The notes under the pieces: model-generated
The model's input: only the letters and a program-made list of their open reading frames with translations
Database searches by the model: none
Told to the model about the DNA's origin: nothing
In this document: piece by piece, positions 32,805 to 32,848 of the stretch
Numbering within the stretch: position 1 is the first letter of the stretch
How the letters are laid out: each line of letters opens with the position of its first letter
DNA from: Terramyces sp. JEL0728
Taxonomy: Eukaryota > Chytridiomycota > Chytridiomycetes > Rhizophydiales > Terramycetaceae
Reading direction: 5' to 3'
DNA length: 32,848 bases
NCBI GenBank assembly: GCA_027603945.1
Contig: JADIIU010000138.1
Coordinates: 1 to 32,848 of the forward strand
Position numbers and translations under genes: made by a program

Positions 32805-32848
32805 TGCTCCTTGTGTGGATTGAACACACGACCTCAGCATCTTCAGTG
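32805..32848 (-). tRNA. tRNA-Phe (GAA), 3' part, cut by window end
   Basis: Nucleotides 30-73 of tRNA-Phe: anticodon loop CTGAAGA, 3' stem TGCTG, T arm GTGTG-TTCAATC-CACAC, acceptor strand AAGGAGC, discriminator A. Its last 25 bases (32824-32848) are identical to window bases 1-25, where the 5' part continues. Confidence 0.9.

Larger units (their letters stand above)
29591..32848. repeat. Tandem repeat unit, copy 2 (3258 bp)
   Basis: Direct repeat of 26318-29590, joined without spacer or shared microhomology at the junction. It ends at the window edge in the same base of tRNA-Phe at which copy 1 ends (tRNA nt 30), which in this copy continues into a full tRNA if the window end is joined to its start. 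Confidence 0.92.

Noticed and set aside
26318..32848. Integrative mobile element at a tRNA
   Set aside because: No integrase, transposase or terminal repeats are visible; it looks like a simple tandem duplication.

Overview
This is a stretch of a very compact eukaryotic nuclear genome: 15 protein genes (one present as two tandem copies), one tRNA gene split over the two window ends, and almost no spacer. Genes lie on both strands, with 6-46 bp between most neighbouring start or stop codons. The code is standard: TAA, TAG and TGA all end genes, and the spliced reading frames are open throughout. The striking property is the introns. I could place 53 by restoring protein frames, and 52 of them are only 18-22 nt (GT...AG, usually with a TAAY-like branch site 5-9 nt before the AG). 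The exception is a 62-nt intron made of three abutting mini-introns. After removal of these introns every gene gives an exact multiple of three. I cannot name the species. The Na,K-ATPase-like pump has a fungal look, and a small-genome early fungal lineage (Rozellomycota / microsporidia relatives) is one reasonable guess, but ultra-short introns also occur in unrelated protists.

Layout: 1-54 part of tRNA-Phe(GAA); 178-1933 head-to-head proteasome genes PSMB5 and PSMB1; 1944-2759 AlkB-type dioxygenase; ~2998-3528 Sec2-type Rab exchange-factor helix; 3560-4260 PSME3IP1/FAM192A-like; 4283-5523 RRN7-like Pol I factor; 5570-7909 protein with cyclic-nucleotide-binding folds; 7927-15056 EPG5-like autophagy tether; 15196-17234 TELO2/Tel2; 17241-18375 Rad60/Esc2/NIP45-like; 18461-18655 small hypothetical; 18992-22174 P-type ATPase; 22190-22897 BMT5-like rRNA methyltransferase; 22920-26121 CTR9. 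From 26318 to the end there are two tandem copies (3273 and 3258 bp) of a unit holding decayed sequence, a 741-aa helical protein gene, and the 3' part of tRNA-Phe.

Functional themes: proteasome (two beta subunits plus a PA28-gamma-interacting protein), genome stability (AlkB, TELO2, Rad60), transcription and ribosome making (RRN7, CTR9, BMT5), membrane traffic and autophagy (Sec2-type, EPG5). These are housekeeping genes; the novelty lies in intron architecture, tight bidirectional promoters, the tRNA-bounded duplication, and P(S/T)AP motifs in EPG5. The last 25 bases equal the first 25, and joining the ends yields a perfect 73-nt tRNA-Phe, so the contig may close on itself or sit in a larger repeat.
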